Origin: Agrostemma githago
Lineage: Eukaryota > Streptophyta > Magnoliopsida > Caryophyllales > Caryophyllaceae
Length of the DNA stretch: 64,000 nucleotides
Reading direction: 5' to 3'
Assembly (NCBI GenBank): GCA_958450325.1
Contig: OY288257.1
Span: 30,770,771-30,834,770, forward strand
Notes under the pieces: generated by a model
Seen by the model: the letters and a program-made list of their open reading frames with translations, nothing else
What the model was told of the DNA's origin: nothing
Databases searched by the model: none
Part shown: in pieces, positions 1-11,459 of the stretch
Layout of the letters: every line of letters starts with the position of its first letter
Numbering within the stretch: the stretch's first letter is position 1
Translations under genes and position numbers: made by a program

Positions 1-2
1 TG

Positions 3-137
3 GAGGTGATTAAGGAAATGTTTCCTGTCTTTGACGAGGATGCTTTCCGGAACCTTTATGCTGCCAAGAATGAAGCTCTGGCGGCCGGAGCCCCTAAGGA
101 AGCTGCTGGTCCCAGCCATGACATGCCTGATGTTTAG
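3..137 (+). CDS. C-terminal end of a plus-strand ORF, probably the antisense accessory ORF of the Tat element
   Basis: An open frame runs from the window edge to a TAG at 135-137 and encodes 44 residues, including EVIKEMFPVFDEDAFRNLY and a small, Ala/Pro-rich tail. It is antisense to gag-pol and lies between pol and the missing 3' LTR, exactly where the younger Tat element in this window (35040-50900) carries its antisense PMD gene. No domain can be recognised from the tail alone. Assignment to the retrotransposon is inferred from position. Confidence 0.4.
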   Translation, partial: EVIKEMFPVFDEDAFRNLYAAKNEALAAGAPKEAAGPSHDMPDV

Positions 138-317
138 GCTTTTCTTTTAATGATAACTTTTGTGCTGAGCCTTAGTATGGCCAGCTTGTCTGTAATGCTC
201 TGGCTTTTTCGGATCTTTATTTTGGGTTTTGTTCAAACAATATTACTCTTTCCTGAATTGATCTTCGAATATTTGTTCTTTATTTCTGCTTGTTTTGTTT
301 TCCATAGAGTATGGCCT

Positions 318-1085
318 GCCCCCTGTCTGCCCAGAGGTAAGCAAGGTGACACTTTGCGTTTTTTATACAAGGTTGGGGGACCTGCCCCCAGTCCTTGTTT
401 ATTTAGCCTGTCCCTGGCTTTTGATCAAAGTCCAGGGGGCCTGCCCCCTGCCTGCCCAGAGGTAAGCAGGGTGACAATTTGAATTTTTTATACAAGGTTG
501 GGGGGCCTGCCCCCAGTCCTTGTTCATTTGGCCTGTCCCTGGCTTTTGATCAAAGTCCAGGGGGCTTGCCCCCTGCCTGCCCAGAGGTAAGCAGGATGAC
601 AATTTGCGTTTTTTATACAAGGTTGGGGGACCTGCCCCCAGTCCTTGTTCATTTGGCCTGTCCCTGGCTTTTGATCAAAGTCCAGGGGGCCTGCCCCCTG
701 CCTGCCCAGAGGTAAGCAGGGTGACACTGCGTTTTTTATACAAGGTTGGGGGGCCTGCCCCCAGTCCTTGTTCATTCGACCTGTCCCTGGCTTTTGATCA
801 AAGTCCAGGGGGCTTGCCCCCTGCCTGCCCAGAGGTAAGCAGGATGACAATTTGCGTTTTTTATACAAGGTTGGGGGACCTGCCCCCAGTCCTTTTTCAT
901 TTGGCATGTCCCTGGCTTTTGATCAAAGTCCAGGGGGCCTGCCCCCTGCCTGCCCAGAGGTAAGCAGGGTGACACTGCGTTTTTTATACAAAGTTGGGGG
1001 GCCTGCCCCCAGTCCTTGTTCATTTGGCCTGTCCCTGGCTTTTGATCAAAGTCCAGGGGGCCTGCCCCCTGCCTGCCCAGAGGCT
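318..1085. repeat. Six-copy tandem repeat of about 123 bp
   Basis: The phrase TTTTTTATACAAGGTTGGGG recurs near 359, 486, 611, 734, 859 and 981, giving a period of 122-125 bp. Each unit contains a GC-rich inverted repeat, CAGGGGGCCTGCCCCCTG, and ends with CTGCCCAGAGGTAAGCAGG. Copies differ by a few bases. The array lies downstream of pol and of the antisense ORF of the Tat element. Open frames of 110-130 codons across it, in both directions, are translations of the repeat and not genes. Confidence 0.9.
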
Positions 1086-1327
1086 AGCAGGGAGGCGTTG
1101 AATTTTTTGTTGTGGGTCATTTTCCTTAGTTCTGGCAACAGGGGGGCCTCCCCCTATTGCCCCCTACTTGTTTGTGTGCGAAAACGCAAGTTTGAACAGG
1201 CAACGAGTATAGACTTGAAGTTCTTTCATTTCTTTGTAAAAATTTAACACAAGGGTGGTCGGAGCCGTCGACATTCTTTGACCGTTCTCCGCCAATTTTC
1301 CAGGAAACAAAAACTCTTAAAATCTTG

Positions 1328-4300
1328 CTAGACATAATACTTCTTTAGGGTGTCTGCGTTCCAGTGGGCACTCAACTCTTGGCCCTCAAGGTTGGCGATT
1401 CTATACCTGCCTGGGCCTAAGATTTGAGTTACTTGGTATGGGCCCTCCCAGTTCACTGAGTTTGCCGTGCTCTTTCGATTTTCCCAGAGCCTGTGTTTTC
1501 CTGAGGACTAGATCGCCCATCTAAAAATTTCGCTGATGCACTTTCTTATTATACGCCTTCCTCATTCGTTGCTGGTAGGCGACGATATTGGCACTGGCTT
1601 CCTCCCTCGCCTCACTGACCAGATCTAAGGCTTCAGCCATTGCTACTTCATTCTCAGCCTGGTCGTATTGTAGGGAGCGCAGTGAAGGGATCCTGGCCTC
1701 AATTGGTAAAAGAGCCTCTGCACCATATACCAGGCCGAACGGGGTCTGGCCCGTAGATTCCTTTCGGGTGGTCCGGATTGACCAGAGTATACTGGGGAGC
1801 TCGTTGGCCCACCTGCCCTTGAGGTTATCCACCATCTTCTTAAGGCCATTCAGGATCTGTTTGTTGGCTGCCTCTGCCTGTCCGTTGGTCTGAGGGTGAC
1901 AGACGGCAGAGTAAGCAACTGCGACGCCGTGGCCTTCCAGCCAGATTCTCAGGGGGTCGTTATCAAATTGCCTTCCATGATCAAACACTAGCATTTTTGG
2001 CAGGCCGAATCTAGTGATAATGTTCCGCCACATCACCTTCCTGACTGCAGGTTCGGTGATGTTAGGCACTGCCTCAGCTTCCACCCATTTGGTGAAGTAG
2101 TCGATAGCTACGATCAAGAATTTTCTCCCCCCGGTGGCCACCGCAAAAGGTCCTAGTATGTCCATCCCCCATTGAGCCAAGGGGATGGGGGACAGGATTG
2201 GCCTGAGTTCTTGGGCCGGGGCATGGATGGATGGGGCGAAAAGCTGACATTTTCTGCACTTTTGAGTCAAGTCTTTGGCGTCGGCCAGCAGGGTCGGCCA
2301 GTAGTATCCGGCTCTCAAGGCCTTGTGTGCCAGTGACTTTCCTCCTATGTGATGGTCACATATGCCAGAGTGGATGTCATCCAATACCTCCGCCGCCTGC
2401 TCTGCCCCCAGGCACTTGAGCAGGGGGGACGAGAAAGATTTCTTGTACAAGTCTTCTCCCATAATGATGAACCATGCAGCCCTTGCCGGCATTTTTCTTT
2501 TTTGTACGGGGTCAGTCGGTAAGATTCCGTGTTTCTTGAACAGGATGATGGGGGTCCTCCAATCTCCAGGGCCTGCCTCCTCCACCGTGCCGATGGTTTG
2601 GCAGGGGACGGTAGATTTTTCCTGGATGACGTCCACCCATACCGATCTTCTTATATCCTGCAGGCTGGAGCTAGCCAGCTTTGACAGGGCGTCTGCCCGA
2701 TTGTTCTGGGATCGGGGGATCTGTCCGATTTCATACGATTTTAGGCCTGACAATTCCCTCTTCACCATTTCCAGGTACGCAGCCATCGTTTGGTCCCTGG
2801 CCTCATACTCTCCGTTGATTTGATTGGCGATGAGCTGGGAGTCTGTTGCCAGGACAATCCGCTCCGCGCCTGCGGCTTTGGCTAGGTTGACGCCTGCGAG
2901 CACTGCTTCGTATTCATCTTCATTGTTTGACGCGGGGAAGACAAATCTGAGTGCATGCTCAAAGTCGGTCCCCTCTGGGCTGGTCAATACTACTCCGGCT
3001 CCTGCTCCATTAGCCGTGGAGGACCCATCGGTGTATACTATCCATTCGCCGAGGGTTGGGCTATCCTCCTGAAAGTGGGAACATTCTGCCAGAAAGTCGG
3101 CCAGGGCTTGGGCTTTGATGGCTGTTCTTGATTGGTATGTTATCCCCAGTCCACTCAACTCAATAGCCCACTTTAGCAGCCTGCCTGACTTTTCAAACTT
3201 TTCCAGCACCTTCTCCAGGGGTTGGTCCGTCAATACTACGATAGGGTGTGCGTCGAAGTATGGCCTCAACTTTCTGGCCGCTATGACAACCGCATAGGCT
3301 GCTTTTTCGACCATAGGATATTTTTTCTCCGCTGCCCCCAGGGCATGACTTACAAAATATATGGGCTGTTGAGCGCCCGCTTCCTCCCTCAAGATGACTG
3401 CGCTGACTGTTACATTGGTTACAGCTATGTAGAGGAAGAGTTTTTCCCCTGCCACTGGTCTCGCCAGGGTGGGGAGTTTCTTTAAATGCTCCTTCAACTG
3501 CCCGAATGCTTCTTTTTGCTCGTCCTCCCATTTGAATTGCTTGTTGCCTTTCAGTATTTTGAAGAATGGGGTTGACTTGTCTGCTGACCTGGCGATGAAT
3601 CGTGCCAGGGCGGCCATGCGGCCTATCAGACGTTGGATGTCCCTGATGGTCTTGGGTTCAGGAAGGTCCAGAACAACCTGAACTTTCTCGGGGTTAGCGT
3701 CTATCCCTCGAGAGCTGACCAAAAAACCCAAGAATTTTCCAGAACGCACCCCAAATGTACACTTCTTTGGATTGAGTTTCATTTTTTAGGCGCGCAGGGA
3801 GGAGAAGGTCTCCCGCAGGTCTGCCAGGTGCTCCTTGTCTCCCCTGCTCTTTACAATGGCATCATCGACATAAGCTTCTATGTTTCTGCCTTTTTGTCCT
3901 TCGAACACCTTGTCGACCAGGCGTTGGTATGTGGCCCCTGCGTTTTTAAGCCCGAATGGCATCATCTTGTACATGTAGGTACCTGAACTAGTGATGAATG
4001 CGCACTTCACTCTGTCCGGCTGCCATAAGTACATCTGATGATACCCTGAGAAGGCATCCAGGAAGCTCAGCATAGTATACCCACTGGTAGCGTCTACCAG
4101 TTGATCGATCCTGGGAAGTGGGTAGCAGTCCTTCGGGCAGGCTTTGTTGAGATTCGTAAAGTCCACGCACATTCTCCATGCGCCTGATGATTTTTTGACC
4201 ATGACTACATTCGCCAGCCACTCTGGGTAGTCACAAACCTCAATGAAATCTGCCTTCAGAAGTTTTTCAATTTCCTCTTTGATCGCTACGTCTTTCTCTG

Positions 4301-5471
4301 CGGACATATTCCGCTTTTTCTGCTTTACCGGGCGGGCGTCCGCGTTTACGTTCAGCCTGTGAACAATACACGCTGGATCGACCCCTGGCATCTCGTCCGC
4401 CGAGTAGGCGAATACGTCCTTGTTTTCTTTCAACAGCTTGACCAGCTCAGCCTGGTAGGACTCTTCCAGGTCAGCCCCTATAAGGACTTGCCTCCCTGGC
4501 TCCAGGTCCACCAGCATGCTCTCTCCCCCAAGTTCCAGGTGGTTTGTCGCTTGATTATCGGCTGGAATCTCGCCTTCCCTGCTGGGGGAACTGTCGGCTT
4601 TCCTCTTTCCTTTTCTTTCACTTTCGTGAGTTTGCAGGGCCACGGAGTAGCACTGTCTGGCCGACTCCTGGTCCCCATGCACTTTTCCTTCAAGGCCAAA
4701 ATCTGTAACATAGGCTATAGTGAGGGCCCGAATTGATATGGTCGCCTCAATCTCGTCCAGGGTGGCCTTGCCGATTAGGGCGTTGTAAGCAGACCTTGCG
4801 TCCACTACAACGAATGATGCCCTGACATTTCTGGCAGTAGCCCCCTCCCCGAATGTTACAGGTAGGTCTATGATCCCCATGGGCAATATGCCTGCTCCGC
4901 TGAACCCATATAATGATCCAGGGGCAGGTCGTAAGTGCCTTTTCTCCAGGCCCATTTTGTCGAAGGCGTCCTTGTACAGCAAGTTCGTGTAGGCACCGGT
5001 ATCCACCATGCACCTCCGAACAATGTGGTTGCTGATTACCAAGGATAGCACCAAGGGATCGCTGTGGGGGTACACCACCCGCCCTGCATCCTCGGGGGTG
5101 ATGCTCAGCGTTACTCCTTTCGGGCTTCCTGCTCTTTCAGCGTAGCAGATTTGATTCCTCAGCTCACGAATTTGCCTTTTCTGACCCCTTCGGCTGACTT
5201 GGCCTTCCGCATCCCCTGATATCACATGGATTACCAGGCAGTTCTGTACTGAGCCTTCGGGTTTTTCAGGCGCTTCTTTCTGAGATTTATTCCTGGATGC
5301 GTAGTTGGCCAACCAGCCATTCCTGATCAGCTTCTCTATTTCGTCTTTCAGGTGGCGACACTCTTCGGTGGTGTGGCCTACGCAGTCGTGGAAAGTGCAG
5401 AATTTCTTGGGGTCCCCTTTTGGACTGCGCGGTTTGCTCAGGCGATTCCATTTAGCAGTCTCCTTTTCCAA
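1328..5471 (-). pseudogene. pol: Tat-lineage pol (protease, RT, RNase H, integrase), interrupted
   Basis: The frame 5471-3786 carries a CCHC-like knuckle (CTFHDCVGHTTEEC), the protease motif VDTGA and most of the reverse transcriptase with YVDD. A TAA at 3786-3788 then interrupts the palm, and the same frame resumes at 3782-1521 with the end of RT, an RNase H with TDGSS and NNEDEYEA, an integrase HHCC finger and the D,D,E core (GMDIL, VFDHG, QAEAANK). A TAG follows NNKVHQRNF-type sequence at 1521-1523, and the last about 60 residues continue in a shifted frame to about 1328. The RNase H is the second, archaeal-like type expected in Tat elements. At least two nonsense changes and one frameshift make this copy inactive. 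Confidence 0.85.
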
Positions 5472-6996
5472 CTCGAAGATTTCCGCCTGGATTTGTTAAG
5501 GGCTGTGTAACTGTCGAACCTGGGCTGGTAGACAGTGCGCTCCCTTTTAGGGGTATCCCCTTCCTCAGTTCTATGCCTTCCGGATTCGTTTCCGGCAGGC
5601 TGTGGAACTCTTCCTGCAGCATAAAACCCTCTGCAATCTTTCTGGCTTTGGCCAGAGTTTCCGGCTGGGCCCTGATCATTTGGTTTTTCATCTCGCCGGG
5701 GAGCAGGGAGTTGGTTAGTGCATACGCTGCTGTTGGGTCGTCAATTTCTTTCACCTGCTGGAATGATAGGTCGAATCTCTTTAGTTATTCCCTGACAGTT
5801 TCGCCCTTCTTTTGCCTGAGGGTCATCAGGTCGAAACGGGTGAGACGTCGTCTTTTGTTTCCAGCATACTGGTCCAGGAACATCTCTGTCAGTTCAATGA
5901 AGAAAGAGATTGACCCCTGTGGGAGGTCCATGAACCAACCCTGGGCTAGGCCCACCAGGGTGGTGGGGAAGATCTTGCACCAGACTGCATCGTCGGCGTC
6001 GTACATGTCCATATGACTTTCGTACGCAGCCAGGTGATCTTCCGGGTCTGTAGTTCCGTCGAACTTTACAGTCGGCATCTTAATCTTCGGGATAGGATAC
6101 GCCTGAACCTCAGTGTGAAGTGGGGTCTTGGTTGGCCTGCCCACCATTTTTGACCTGCTCGCGCCTGAGTAGTGACCGTAGTCGTCCCTTCTGTCAGGGG
6201 TCGATCTCCTACTTTCAGGGGAGCGGTGCCTTGGTGGGCGCCTGCTTATCGCCTCATCGTCCCGGGAAGGGGAGTGATACCGTGAGCACTTTTTCTGGGC
6301 GGGCTCGAGGTTATCACCCTGACGGTGCCTGGGCCTCGTAGGCTGACCGTTGTTAAGCCTGGACTGCAGGCTTTGGGATAGCCCTGGGGCAGGCTGCAAT
6401 CCCTCAGCCGGTGTCAGCCTGGAGAATACATCTTGTTTCTCTCCCAAGCGTTTAGACACTGGCTCCTTGTGCCTCATGCGATTTCTCAGGTCCTGGGATA
6501 GGCCTCCTCTTTCCCGAGCGGCCGTGGATTCTGTAGTATGAATGGAGAATGCTTCCTCAGGACCAGCTACCTCCTGCTATGCAGGCGGTTCCTGACGGGC
6601 TTCTGAGATTCGCCTTTGCACGTGTGCATATGCCTGAGCTGTCTTCCTAACCTTTTTCTGAACATTTCTGATGGCGGTTCCTTCTCCACTCTCAAAGTGG
6701 AGCAACCTGGGGGTCGTGGCGACCCTGCCTACCAGATCGTCCGGAGTGAATTCATGATCCAACATAGCTGAGAAGAACGCCGCAGTTTGTGCCATCTGAG
6801 CAGGGGTGAGGTTCAGAACTTGCCTCGGATGGCTCCCCTACCCTGCCATGGCAACTGCCCCCTGACCCGGTGCCCCCTGAAGACTGGCTCGCCCCACGCC
6901 TGGAATCGTGGCGGCAGGTGTTACTTCTGGTGGCATGCCATATTGGGGGGCTTTGGGCGGGTTTGCCATCAAGCTGGTGTCGAAAATTTCAGGCAT
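5472..6996 (-). pseudogene. gag: Tat-lineage gag with in-frame stops
   Basis: The likely start is the ATG at 6996-6994, about 85 bases downstream of the primer binding site. One frame continues to about 5500 but contains stops at 6840-6838 (TAG), 6579-6577 (TAG) and 5787-5785 (TAA). Near 5500 the frame shifts by one base to join the pol frame. The central part (about 6120-5790) has the retrotransposon gag core, with DPEDHLAAYESHMDMYDADD and GWFMDLPQGSI. These breaks and those in pol together indicate an old or inactivated copy. Confidence 0.8.
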
Positions 6997-7081
6997 GTTC
7001 GATTTTGAGTGGTCAATTTGTTAATTTCGTGTTTTGGAATGGTTGATTTTGTGGGTAATTTCGTGGGTACAACCTAGATCT

Positions 7082-7099
7082 TCCCCACAGACGGCGCCA
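7082..7099 (-). other. Primer binding site of the decayed Tat element
   Basis: On the minus strand TGGCGCCGTCTGTGGGGA begins three bases after the LTR end (...GGAACA, AT, T). The first eight bases match the Asp-tRNA-type primer sites common in Tat/Athila elements; the rest match less well. It fixes the 3' end of the 5' LTR at 7103. Confidence 0.7.
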
Positions 7100-7102
7100 A
7101 AT

Positions 7103-7777
7103 TGTTCCGGTCGCGGAAACGATTAACCCGACTACGAATTCGGATTCTTAGTGTTCGGATATTGCTTGCTTGGTATCCTTCGATCTCTCCTCTCCCCCTC
7201 TCCTATGATCGGACCTTCCCGGCGGATCAAGTCTGCTCCCTACACAAGTAGCGCACAGGGCCTCGGAGGTTGTCCGAGGGAACCCTCTCCGATGCCTAAG
7301 TCAGTCCATGAATGCCTTGATGGACCTAGCTCGTGAGGAACTAGGCGGCGTTTTTAGGAGTAAGAGTCAAGAGAGAGAAAATCCAACCCCCTCTAAGTGG
7401 GAAATGAGTGGGTATTTATACCTTCCCACAAGAGAGAGAGAAGGAGAGGGAAAAGAGCGGGAGAATGGGTGGACACGAGGACGACACGTGGCTTCGCCTC
7501 ATCCACCCACTTTCCCTTACCTGAGGCGGAATGACGGATGGGCCCTTGGTTTCCCCTGCTCGCACTGGGGGGTTTGGGCTCCCTGGAAACCAGCACGTAG
7601 GGGACCTGGTGGCCCTGCTCGACTGACAGCAAGACCCTGCCGAGCAGGTGCAGGCCTTGGAGTTCCTTCAGTAGTCCTTCGCAGGGCGGGCCTGCCGGAC
7701 GATCCTCAGTTCACCCTGGCGAATTACCCCAGGGCGCCGCGGGCGGGCGACCCGGGGCACTTGGTCAACTCCCATCA
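7103..7777 (-). repeat. 5' LTR of the decayed Tat element
   Basis: The inner end is set by the primer binding site: in plus coordinates the LTR starts TGTTCCGG at 7103. The outer end is placed at the CA of CCCATCA (7777), giving about 675 bp with TG...CA ends, but without the second LTR this end is a guess. A TATA box faces the element at 7413-7420. Confidence 0.55.
7413..7420 (-). promoter_or_regulatory. TATA box of the LTR promoter
   Basis: TATAAATA on the minus strand, inside the LTR and reading toward gag, in the position expected for the U3/R boundary. Confidence 0.55.
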
Positions 7778-8051
7778 AAAGATTAAGAGGAAAAAGAAGA
7801 GGAGATTACCATACTAGTGAAGAAGAAAGAACAAAACTTGCATTAATGAAGAAAAACCTAAAACAAACACCCAAGGTTGTCAATCTTGGTGGAGATCTTG
7901 AAGAATTCCCTTAATACAAAACTAAACTAGGATTAACGACTAATTACAGACTAATCTACACTAATCTAATCTAATCTAACCTAAAGTAGTCTAGGGTTTT
8001 TGGAGAAGTGAGGAATATATCATAAGATGGTGTCTTAATACAAGAGGGGGG

Positions 8052-8059
8052 TATATATA
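8052..8059 (-). promoter_or_regulatory. TATA box of the probable solo LTR
   Basis: TATATATA flanked by C/G-rich sequence (CTATATATACCCCCC on the minus strand), inside the presumed LTR. Confidence 0.4.
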
Positions 8060-8110
8060 GGGTTACAAGTGGAAAGGAATTGAAAGAAACAAGGCGGAGC
8101 TGTAACTGAC

Positions 8111-8190
8111 CCTTCCCGGTCGGGAAGGCTTGGTCCCGATCGGGATGGGCCATCCTTCCCGGTCGGGAAGGACCTTCCCGGTCGAGATGG
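8111..8190. promoter_or_regulatory. Cluster of four palindromes upstream of a TATA box
   Basis: CCTTCCCGGTCGGGAAGG occurs at 8111-8128 and 8154-8171, TCCCGATCGGGA at 8134-8145, and a degenerate copy at 8173-8190. The cluster lies 50-140 bp upstream of the minus-strand TATATATA at 8052-8059, where enhancer or activator sites would sit. The sequence is seen directly; the function is inferred. Confidence 0.5.
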
Positions 8191-8596
8191 GCACCCAGTA
8201 GCCGCGCTTCATGTTCACTTCAACCAGTTCCGGTTGAGCACAACCGGAACCGGTTGAGCCTTGTAGGCCTCCTTTAAGCTTCTTTCGGTCCCACCTTGCT
8301 TCTCATGGGTTTCTCGTCGATTCTCGGGACTCGGGATCGGGTCTCGGAGGCTCGGGATTGGGTCCCAAGGTCTCGGGGTCGATTCCAAGGCATCGAGTCA
8401 TCGTTCCTTTACTCCGTTGGCTCCAAAATGTGTATGTATCGAGTCGGAATCGCTCCAACTCTTCCATATCCGCCTCGGGAACCTGAAACGAACTAAAGGA
8501 AGCATAAGAAGCCCATAAATCGCTCCCAAGGAGCGATTCCACAAGGAAAATGGGACCAAAACACTACGAAATAGGCACTACAAACCACACTTATCA

Positions 8597-9204
8597 CTTA
8601 ACATATACTTCTTCAATTCCATTGTCGTACAATATTTTTTTCCAATCCAATATAATACTCCTCATATATAATAGGGAAGTGAGAAGACAAAAAACAGAGT
8701 TGGTATATTATGAAGTATTTCAATTAAAAAATTACAGGTAGTTTGTTAACTTTAAGGCACATATTCAAAAGAGTACGAATAATTGTTACGAATATTTTAT
8801 TTATATAAATGACCAACATTTTTATACTATTTTATCATTTTTACGAGTATTTATTTTCATGAAAAATTATTTTATTACATAGTTTAAGTGTATTTACGGA
8901 TCATAAGTCACGAGAATTGCAGATAGTTACAATATTTATCCGTCAATACACTCAATATTTAAAATTTAGTAAGCAATTTCAAATTAGTACAAGACCTCTA
9001 GATAATCCAGTAATTTTTTAATTTGTACATCCCTCCAAATATACATGGTTTCATATTAAAATGTTTTACACTTTTACTATAAATTACAATGTTGTCAATT
9101 TTAGAAAATCGCAATTAGTTTTTTTTTAAAAAAATTTGCTGTTAGAATTGTGAAATTATGCGGATGAGATCAATGAAAATATTGAAAACAACGGTTACAA
9201 CAAT
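8597..9204. other. AT-rich stretch with nothing recognised
   Basis: No credible open frame, RNA gene or clear repeat end was seen. It is AT-rich and probably old intergenic or transposon-derived DNA. Confidence 0.6.
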
Positions 9205-9269
9205 ATTTTAAAGGGGCCCCAGTCTACTATTTCGCCCAGGGCCTCGAAAAGATCAGGACCGGCCCTGAC
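9205..9269. mobile_element. Terminal scrap of a hAT-type nonautonomous element
   Basis: Read on the minus strand it begins CAGGGCCGGTCCTGA and continues with GAGGCCCTGGGCGAAAT, resembling the right end of the 549-bp hAT element at 57810-58358. The other end is not visible, so the element is truncated or too diverged. Confidence 0.5.
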
Positions 9270-9279
9270 AATGTGTAAG

Positions 9280-10421
9280 CGATTGTAGTTCGTCCGGTTA
9301 TTCGAATTACAATTTCGATTACGTTTTCTATTTACGGGTCCGTTAATAGATTACATTTACTGTAGCTAACTCATTTATCATTCTATTTTGTCCAAGTATT
9401 GTGAATTCCGGGTTTTATTTTCGTCCGTGCAATTTGTAATTTATTTTTGAATTTATTTACTTTCGATGTTTTCCATTTACCGCTTTCTAAACGAACGTCG
9501 CATGCTAAATTCAACCTCGACATAATTTAAGATGCATTAAACGACGTATCTAAACACCTATTTCGCATGCATAGCTAAAAACGCCGTTTTCATATAATTT
9601 AACCGTCTTAGTAACGCACGTACACGAAAACCGAATGATATCCTAGTAGAGGCCGCTAAGTGCGGGCGGGGTTGGGTGTCCTTCGTGGACTTCCCAACAC
9701 GTACCCTCACCCCTTACTCAGAACCTTAGGTTTCCGGATGCCCGAAACCGTTGGCGAACGAGAGTCATTCGATACACGATAGTAGGTGTCCACCGGTCCA
9801 AGACCGGACCAGACCGAGATCTTCAAAAAAATCTAGACCGAACCCAAACTGGAATCTAAAATTTCGGACCTGGACCGGCCCGGAACAATTCCGGTCCAAG
9901 ACCAGACTGGTTGGACCGGAATTTTCAATTTTTTTGAAATTCCGGTCCAAAATTTCGGACCGATTGGACCGGTTTGGACCGATCAGGCTCGGTTAGACCG
10001 AAATTTTTAAGAAATAAAAATAATTCCGGTCTTTCCGGTCCAAATCGGTCCGCACCGGAAAAAATCGGGTCAAGACCGGACCAGAAACCGGAATCGCCCA
10101 AAATTTCGGTCCAGTCCGGTCCATTTTTCCTGTCCGGACCGGATTTTGCACACCCCTACACGATACCCGATAACTCGGCATCAGTATCGTTATGCAAAGG
10201 GACGAACCCCATAAGCTCTAGTACTAAAGCGGGCCGTGCTTTGTGAACGATACGTGCGCCTAGGAATATAGTGGGTTCGAACGGGTCCGAACACCCACAA
10301 AGTTCGGTGACGACTCTAACTTCGATTTAAATTTCAACCCGAGAATAATCTTATCACGAGATCATTAGCCTACCCAAACTCAAGCGTGGCCTCGTCGAAG
10401 TGGACCTATGTCATGTCCACA
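9280..10421 (+). repeat. Old LTR relic of the same family as the young Tat element, opposite orientation
   Basis: This segment is the reverse complement of the LTRs at 35040-37624 and 48316-50900, with many substitutions. Shared landmarks include TAGTAGAGGCCGC, GTGCGGGCGGGGTTGGGTGT and the end GTCATGTCCACA at 10421. No primer binding site follows the LTR end, so it is a 3' LTR end or a solo LTR, and the 5' part is missing. It is interrupted by the MITE at 9783-10158. Confidence 0.8.
9783..10158. mobile_element. hAT-type MITE made of CCGGTCC repeats
   Basis: The ends TAGGTGTCCA and TGCACACCCCTA are imperfect inverted repeats. The flanks CACGATAG and CACGATAC match at 7 of 8 bases; shifting the element by one base gives a perfect ACACGATA duplication. 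The interior is almost wholly degenerate GGTCCGGTCC or its complement. It interrupts the LTR relic, whose sequence continues on the other side. The related element at 56941-57270 has a perfect 8-bp duplication. Confidence 0.75.
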
Positions 10422-11113
10422 TACCCTAAATGAGTGATTCATATGTACCTGTCAATGTTAAGAACTTGGGGAGTATTTCTTACAATTTTGAAAGTAAACA
10501 AAAATTCTTACTACTATTTTTGAGAAATTTTATCAATAATTTTTTAGTTAACCTATTTTTGGGTCGAGTAATGGGTCGGGCGGGTTCTTAGTTCTTACCC
10601 AAAATATTTAGTTAATTTAGGGTCAAATCCGGGTTTTGGTAATTTTTAGGCAGCCTTTTTTGAAAAAAAAATTGGGCGATTTAAAATCGGGTCAGTTTTT
10701 GATTGATCCAATAACTCTAACGATGACCAATGAGTGGAACTGTGGAAGACTTGGATCATATTTGTCGAGTCGTGTTTGTCAGCGGTATCCCGCCCCCTGC
10801 CGTGGCACGTTACTTCTTTATTTTCAACCCACGTATAATAACACTGAAAAGTGGAAGACTTGAAAGGGTGGAAGGTAGAAATACAATAGTTTACTGGGGA
10901 GCCTTGACTTTCTACCCTTAAAAATCAACAATTCTTCATTATCCCTTCAAATTGTTAACCACTTCACATTTAGCACGATTGCACGTTAGTACTCCGTAAG
11001 AATTAATGGGCCAATAAGTGGGATTATTTTCCAAATTCTCATAAATTAATAATGATGGAGTATAAAATGATATTGACAACCCAACTCTCTACGAATTTCG
11101 TACTTTTTTCTAA
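10422..11113. other. Intergenic stretch with nothing recognised
   Basis: No convincing coding region or transposon end was found. Short open frames around 10636-10921 show no family features. Confidence 0.5.
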
Positions 11114-11459
11114 GACCATGTTTATCCCTTATCTCCTTCACCAAGGTCCATCTTATTTTTATATTATTTTTTATTCACAACCTACTCTATTAAAATCATA
11201 CTAATTTTTCTATCTTTATCTCCACCTTCTTTTCATCATGGACCCACTAACACACACCTTCTTTTCTTTATTGTTTATCTCATCCATTTTAACCAATAAA
11301 AAAATAATACTACGCACATGAGAAGGTTAAAGGAGGGTGGAGGAGTTCCTCTGCCTACCCACTTCCATATCAAACCAAACCTTGGTCTCATTTTTTTATT
11401 ATTTTTTGGGCTTTCACCCTACCCTTCCACCTTTTTGTCCACCATGGATAAACATGGCC
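11114..11459. mobile_element. Tourist-like (PIF/Harbinger) MITE
   Basis: The ends GACCATGTTTATCC and GGATAAACATGGCC are inverted repeats differing at one position, flanked on each side by TAA. A 346-bp noncoding element with a TAA target duplication fits a Tourist-type MITE mobilised by PIF/Harbinger transposase. Confidence 0.7.

Larger units (their letters stand above)
1..7777 (-). mobile_element. Decayed Ty3/gypsy Tat-lineage retrotransposon, left-truncated by window
   Basis: Reading on the minus strand from the right: LTR (7103-7777), primer binding site, gag, protease, reverse transcriptase, RNase H, integrase, then a tandem-repeat region and the end of a plus-strand ORF. This order, with an antisense ORF downstream of pol, is that of the Tat lineage of plant Ty3/gypsy elements. 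The 3' LTR lies beyond base 1, so the target duplication cannot be tested. Several in-frame stops and frameshifts show the copy is no longer autonomous. Confidence 0.85.
7818..8596 (-). repeat. Probable solo or truncated LTR of another retrotransposon family
   Basis: On the minus strand the segment opens TGATAAGTGTGG at 8596, a form typical of plant LTR starts, and closes near CTTCTTCA at 7818. It contains a TATATATA box on the minus strand (8052-8059) and a cluster of palindromes just upstream of it (8111-8190). No PBS or coding region adjoins it, and the flanking 5-mers (ACTAG, CTTAA) do not match, so it may be truncated. The left end is uncertain. Confidence 0.4.

Noticed and set aside
150..1247. 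Overlapping ORFs of 73-131 codons on both strands
   Set aside because: They are translations of the 123-bp tandem repeat and repeat the same peptide every 41 residues.
10636..10921. 75- and 63-codon plus-strand ORFs
   Set aside because: No recognisable motif, overlapping frames, and no splice or promoter context.
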